Source of the DNA: Aquilaria yunnanensis
Lineage: Eukaryota > Streptophyta > Magnoliopsida > Malvales > Thymelaeaceae
Length of the DNA stretch: 64,000 nt
Reading direction: 5' to 3'
Assembly: GCA_039654915.1 (NCBI GenBank)
Contig: CM077594.1
Coordinates: 104,112,893-104,176,892, forward strand
In this document: positions 58,885 to 64,000 of the stretch, one piece after another
Layout of the letters: every line of letters begins with the position of its first letter
Numbering within the stretch: the first letter of the stretch is position 1
Program-made: the position numbers and the translations under genes
Notes under the pieces: model-generated
The model's database searches: none
What the model was told of the DNA's origin: nothing
Seen by the model: only the letters and a program-made list of their open reading frames with translations

Positions 58885-60470
58885 CTCACCACATGGAGAG
58901 ATATTAGAATATCCACCCGGTGTATATACACCAATTAACGCCGTTAAGTCTTAGAGAGTTAACTTCCATTAGGAAGTTTTGAAAAAGATGGAACATGCAA
59001 AAAATCTGGAGATAATCAAGCAGTTATCCTTTTAAGAGTCCTACTTTTATGCAATAACTTCCCAATAAACCATAAAACCCATGATCTATGCCTCTCCAAA
59101 ATCCATTCTCGCCCTCTCTCCCGGAAAAGAGAAACTAGAGTAGAAAATGCGCCGTCCGCTGGAGTCACTTTTCTCGTCCTTCGCTATTGGGTTTCTGCTG
59201 TCGAGTCGTTGCATCATCGTTGAGGAAGCCGCTGTGGATCTCAGATGGCATTGCAAGAGGTGCAACGGTGGCCTACATTCAGAGGGGAACAAGGGAGGAC
59301 GCATGTGCTCCAGTGGGTAGTTTGTCGTATGGGGGATTCACGATTCGTGATTCACAATTTGCACTTTTCATTGGTAAAATCAATCGGTTCATCAACTTGC
59401 GTATGAAACCAAAATTGGTGTATTGTGAGTGTGTTCAGATTGTGTTTTTCAATTTGATTGTGCCTTTGTTTTTTGTATTGATTTGCAATACAACTAAGTT
59501 CAATTTGTATTGTTCTATGTGTGTGTTGTGTTGTTCGGGTCCGATTCTGTAATATGTGAAGCATGTAATGGATATGAGCATGAAATGTATTGATCTGAGT
59601 GTTGGATGTATTGATCTAAATGGGAACAAAGTAGCAACCCAATATTTTTCAGAATGATACATTTGTGGTGCAGTTTAATATATTTGCAATGTATTATTGG
59701 GGTTTTGGGTCTGATTATGGTATGTATCACGTGGTTGAATTGTTTAATATAACGAATGTATAAAATAATACAATGGATTTCCAGATTAATACATTAGATT
59801 TTAAGTTTAATACAAGGAATGTATAAAAGGATATTTTGGATTTCCAAAATGATATATTGGATTTCTAGGGTAATACATTGAATTTCTATTTTAATACAAA
59901 GAATCTATATAATGGTACATTGGATTTCTAGATTAATGCAACAAATATATAGAATAATTCATTGGATTTCCAGATTAATAAATTGAATTTCTAGTTTAAT
60001 ATAAGGAATGTATAGAATGATATTTTGGATTTCCAGAATGATACATTGGATTTCCAGAATAATACATGTAATTTCTAGTTTAATACAAGGGTACATTAAA
60101 TTTTCAGATTAATACATTTAATTTCCAGAATTATTTTCAATCGGTGGGTTTTCTTTCAAGTAAAAAACTATGATATACCAACTATCGGAACGCAGAACTA
60201 TTTCAAAAAATAAATAAATAAATAAAAATTGATATAATTGTTGAATAAATTATAAGTTGGGTGAAGAAGGTGAGAATCATTGAATTTAAAATTGGTATAT
60301 TAAATATTTTATTAAAGGTAAATAGATCACACTTATCATCTAATCGTGACAATTATCCTAACCAAAACTAATTTTCATATTTTTTTAAAATAACCGCCTA
60401 CTTAACGTTGCTTAATGTTTCTTAACCGGGTGTATGTCCACCCGGTGCATCTAAGAATTTTTGCCACATG
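58885..60470. mobile_element. Possible TIR element containing a minisatellite
   Basis: 58887-58950 (ACCACATGG...ATTAGAATATCCACCCGGTGTA...) matches the complement of 60410-60470 (CCATGTGG...ATTCTTAGATGCACCGGGTGGA...). This gives imperfect inverted ends of about 50 bp. Between them are a GC-richer segment (59090-59310) with MRRPLESLFSSFAIGFLLSS on the plus strand and a 22-bp-unit array. Ends and target duplication are not exact, so the class is open. Confidence 0.5.
59754..60130. repeat. Minisatellite, unit about 22 bp
   Basis: About sixteen degenerate units of the form 'aatacattggatttccagatt' with alternate units 'gaatttctagtttaatacaagg'. The higher-order pattern (long unit of about 65-90 bp ending 'aaggaatgtataaaa(t/g)gata') repeats near 59815, 59895 and 60003. 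Confidence 0.85.
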
Positions 60471-61548
60471 GACGACAGAAAATCTGATGCGGCACCATTT
60501 TCGCTCTCTTTTGTAATTATTATTAGGTAGTCTAACCTTTAATAAGTGGACAACGAAAATTTGGTATTAGATAGAATATACCAATTGGAAATTATACAGA
60601 CTTTCTTCATATTTAAATTATTTTCTGTAGCTATTTTTCTTCTTTGTTTTCCTGCTTTAACTACAATATTACACTACTGTAGACATACATGCCAACTTTT
60701 ATTGGAGCCTAATGTATCTTGTGGCAATTCAAGCAAGGATGTTGAATAAGAAGATGTATCATATTAAATTTTGGATTTTTATGTACATTTTTTGGCATAT
60801 ATACATTTTTTCTCAATACTTTTGCATATAATCTCAAGCACATATTAGTACAAGTTTATTATACTTAAAAAATGTTGATCACAATAGATAACATTCTTAT
60901 TGATTATGATTCTAAATGGATTATTACTTCATTTCTTATTTCCAACTTTTTAGTTTTTGTGTCAATGCAAGGGTATCTAAAGTGCTGATACTTAAGATCA
61001 TGTTGGAATCAATTTAATATTTCTAAAATTTCTGTCTTGATGATAATAATTTAATTAGTAATATTTTCTAATACTAAAATATATATAATTTTCTCACACT
61101 TAATAAAATTTTGGAATACTGTGGTAATATCAGTTATGTAAATTCGTTATACTTAGAACCTCTAATAAACAATTAAATATGTTCATATATTACTTTTATA
61201 ATAAAGCTTGATAGGCTCAATAAGATATTAAATCAAGTTGTACCTAGCTTGAGTTTGGTTCAATAAGAATTCAAGAATGAACTTCAAATAGAGCTTGACC
61301 TCAAAAATTGATAGGATATACAATTTAATAAGAATAAAATTAAGCTTGGGCTGGAACAACTCAATATGAGTTTGTTCCATTACCGCCTTACTTGGAACTT
61401 TCCACTCCTATTACTACTATCAGACACGTTACTTAGTACAACATTTTCACTCTCTTTTGTAATTATATGGCATATCTCCTATGAGATATAACATTGATGG
61501 TAGATTAAAACAAACAAAAAGATTTGCATGTATCAGCGTGTACACTAA
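60471..61548. other. AT-rich intergenic DNA
   Basis: No gene or bounded repeat supported; the 67-residue frame at 60546-60749 has no family features. Confidence 0.4.
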
Positions 61549-61550
61549 AA

Positions 61551-61800
61551 GAAGGAAGACTTTTTGCTATGGAACTTATTGTAGGTAAATTGTAGCAAAT
61601 ATACATTTGCAATGAAAGTTTTGTAGCAAGTACTTGTAGAAAAAAATCCCGTCATAAATAGTAATCATTGCAATATTGTAGCAAATGTGTAATGACTAAA
61701 ATTGTCACAAAGAATTGCGATGATTCTATAGCAATTATTTTTTTCCTTGATTTTGGCTTGATACATATGTGATGATTTCGTCACAACATTCGATAAACAA
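61551..61800 (+). mobile_element. Possible 5' end of a CACTA-type element
   Basis: Begins CACTAAAAGAAGGAAGAC, resembling CACTA termini. It is followed by subterminal repeats of the form 'ttgtagcaaat/ttgcaatga' (61615, 61640, 61690, 61705), typical of CACTA subterminal arrays. The right end was not found in the window. Confidence 0.45.
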
Positions 61801-62190
61801 TTCTAAAAATTTTGTTACTCTTCTTAGTTTATCTGACTTTTTAATTATTGATTTTAATGTATCCAATTAATCAAATTAGTATATTTTATTAATTGTTACT
61901 AGTAAATTAACTGTAACTAAATGATAAAATAGTATTAATATAAATATCAATAATTTATATAAATATGACAATTAATTATAGAAATATGCAAAAAAAACTA
62001 ATCCCTATTTACATCAATGATAAAAATATCATTGTTGTGGTGACAGCGAATGAGTGTCATGCAAACTTTCATCTCAACTCCTACTCTGGAGGACTTAGTT
62101 CGCAGTTTGGCATTAGTATATGCCTACAAAAATACGTTAGATAATTAATTAATTTTGTATAACTTATGAAAAAGTACAAGTAAACTTAAA

Positions 62191-62450
62191 TTAATTACTT
62201 TTTTAACCATTAGTTTGGTACTTTTCTCGTCTGATTCATAAAATTTAACTAATTACATTTTTATCCATAATTTTTGTTCTTTTATCAATTAAGTCCTCAA
62301 ACTTCCATTAATTACCTTTTTAACCATTAATTTGGTAGTTTTGTCATCTAATTCTTAAAATTCAATTAATTACATTTTGTATTCATAATTTTTGTCATTT
62401 TGTCAATTAAGTCCTTGAACTTCCATTACTTACCTTTTTATCCTTAGTTC
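62191..62450. repeat. Tandem duplication, unit about 117 bp
   Basis: 62191-62307, 62308-62425 and a partial third unit share 'ttaattac(t/c)tttttaaccatta(g/a)tttggta', 'ataatttttgt' and 'tcaattaagtcct(c/t)(a/g)aacttcca'. About 85-90% identical by eye. Confidence 0.8.
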
Positions 62451-62639
62451 ATACTTACCCATAATAAACAACCCAAAATCATACTAACACATTCCAATTA
62501 ATAAAAAATAAACTAAAAATTTACAAAAAAAAAAACAATAAATCACATAATAAAGCAACAAATCTCCATAATAAACTAGCAAATCACATATATAATAAAC
62601 CAAGAAATGGATGCATATTGTTCAGGCTAGAGTTTAGAG

Positions 62640-64000
62640 AGAGAAGCAACTCCTTTTATTTAGACTAAAAAATTTTCAAATTCAAGAGTCTATTCATAGT
62701 CCTTTGTTAGGTGGTTGGACCCAGCTTTAATTTTCGGCCAAAGTTTTGACTAGATTATGTCTAGCACAAATCGAGAAGGGAAATGGGCATCTATTTCTAC
62801 CGAAAGGAAAGGATTTAGTTTCTCGGTGGTGGATAGACATGGTGACTTCAAGGTTCAATTAACCGAATCAAGAAAGTGGTACAAGTCTTCTGTTATATTT
62901 GAGGCTGATGAGTTTTGATGGTGGATAGGGATTTGGAGGGAGTTTTGGTTTAGGAAAGGAGAAAATCCATGGAGGCAAAGATGCAAATCGATTGGCAGAT
63001 CAGTTGGTGATGAGTTCATAATTTATATATATTTTTGCAAGAATTACCTTAGCTTTTGTTCCAATTTATTAAGTTGATAGGGCTATTAATGATGTTATTT
63101 TGTGTTTTAAATGGATTAAAGGCACAATGGCATGTTTGGGCTAGAAGGAATAAATTGGCTCTTTTTGTCTTGGTACAAACTTCTCGTGGGTGGAGAAGTA
63201 ATTAGCCCACTCATTCAATTTTTAAGCCCACTTCTCGTGGGTTCCTATTGGGTTGAAATAAGGCAGGCCGATATCTACAACAATCTGTAGTCGCAGGAAC
63301 AAGGAATCAGAAGGTCATCATTCCAGAAGGATAGAAAGCTAGGGGGTGGTGGGCATTAAGCTCTGCAGTATTTGAATTTTCTTCGAATTGTTGGGGAAGA
63401 AAGTTTTAATTCGATGAAACTGATGGGTTCAGGAGATAAATTAGTAAGTCCCAGATTTTACAGCCCTTGCTGTTTTGGTTTGCTTGAGATTTCTATTTCT
63501 TCGGTTGGTGGGTTTCACAGTCCTGCAGTAAGAAAGAAATCGGAGCAGGTAGAAAAGCCGCATCTGGAAATGGCGAGGCAAGCTGTGGCAAAATCAGGCG
63601 ATGCAGTGGGGAAGGTTTCTGAGAAAGAGGAGACTACAAAGGTTTGGGACAATAGGGTTTAGGCCCGTTTAGAGCTGGTTCAGAATTTCGGGCATGGTGA
63701 TGGCCTTTCCGGAATTAAGGTCTCAGAATCCAAGCAGATTATAGGATTGTCCAATAAAACTTCTTTCTCTGAGAGCCCAAGTAGGAAAACGAGGAGGGGC
63801 TTCAGATTTTCCGGAATATTTTAGCATCGTTCCCATTTTCAAGTTGATTCTTGTGGTTTCACTGTTACTAATAGTGATGTGAATTTTTCAGGGGAGATAG
63901 GTGTTGTTTCAGTTGATGTGGTTGCTTATGGGTGCCCAATTAACCTGTCAACATATTGTATGATAAGGGGACCTGATTCATGTGTAATCTGTCTTAAGGA
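62640..64000 (+). mobile_element. Decayed coding sequence of a repetitive element, possibly LINE-like
   Basis: The plus strand reads as broken protein: REGKWASISTERKGFSFSVV and ESRKWYKSSVIFEADEF, a stop, then WREFWFRKGENPWRQRC (62775-62990). Later come KKSEQVEKPHLEMARQAVAK (63530) and, after further stops, SESPSRKTRRGFRFSGIF and NFSGEIGVVSVDVVAYGCPI up to the window edge. The order (aromatic-rich gag-like piece, low-complexity linker, then open frame) resembles ORF1 of plant LINEs, but no reverse transcriptase is inside the window. Identification is tentative. Confidence 0.35.

Overview
This window is nuclear DNA of a eudicot plant. The evidence is spliceosomal genes with plant-typical introns and plant-specific families: a DYW-class PPR protein, a FUSCA3-type B3 regulator, an arabinogalactan protein and a DET3-type V-ATPase subunit C. 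The intergenic DNA is AT-rich and full of plant transposons. I cannot name the species from sequence alone.

Layout. 1-2708 is the 5' end of a decayed Ty3/gypsy retrotransposon on the minus strand (gag remnants, primer-binding site, LTR). 2709-12740 is gene-poor: a CACTA-transposon end, a dispersed repeat, a tandem duplication and a 1.4-kb solo LTR. 12741-13291 is a Mutator-type MITE. 13848-22000 is gene-bearing: a histidine-phosphatase-like gene with a predicted N-myristoylation site, a small arabinogalactan-type gene and a DYW PPR gene. 23500-29000 is repeats and satellite-like arrays. 29375-32028 is a six-exon mitochondrial phosphate carrier. 32357-45110 is almost entirely mobile DNA: two large Mutator-like elements, a second solo LTR, a complete TRIM element, a Mutator MITE and a mariner-like element. 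45494-48675 is an 11-exon V-ATPase subunit C gene (minus). 48802-52126 holds two back-to-back Pack-MULEs carrying host gene fragments. 52199-52271 is tRNA-Lys(CTT). 52701-54868 is a six-exon FUS3-like gene (minus). 55130-64000 is again repeats, ending in decayed coding sequence of an unidentified, perhaps LINE-like, element.

The main discovery is a cluster of Mutator-like elements with related C-rich terminal inverted repeats, four of them with 9-10 bp target duplications. One Pack-MULE (48811-50544) has captured a CYP86B-type cytochrome P450 fragment and, in opposite orientation, an N-terminal fragment of a helical-repeat (PPR-like) protein. It is bounded by a perfect 9-bp duplication and lies 126 bp upstream of the V-ATPase subunit C start codon. 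The neighbouring element (50588-51816) carries the C-terminal part of a vacuolar-type acid invertase (GH32), including an intron position and several disabling mutations. Other items worth a look are a PPR intron built partly from a scrambled copy of its own flanking exon, a Ser in place of the catalytic Arg of the RHG motif in the phosphatase-like protein, a GC-AG intron in the V-ATPase gene, and a near-perfect 33-bp-arm hairpin inside another MULE.

The host genes do not form a pathway; they are independent single genes separated by transposon-rich DNA. Exon boundaries were assigned by eye from splice signals, reading frame and remembered family conservation. Identity statements are also by-eye estimates.
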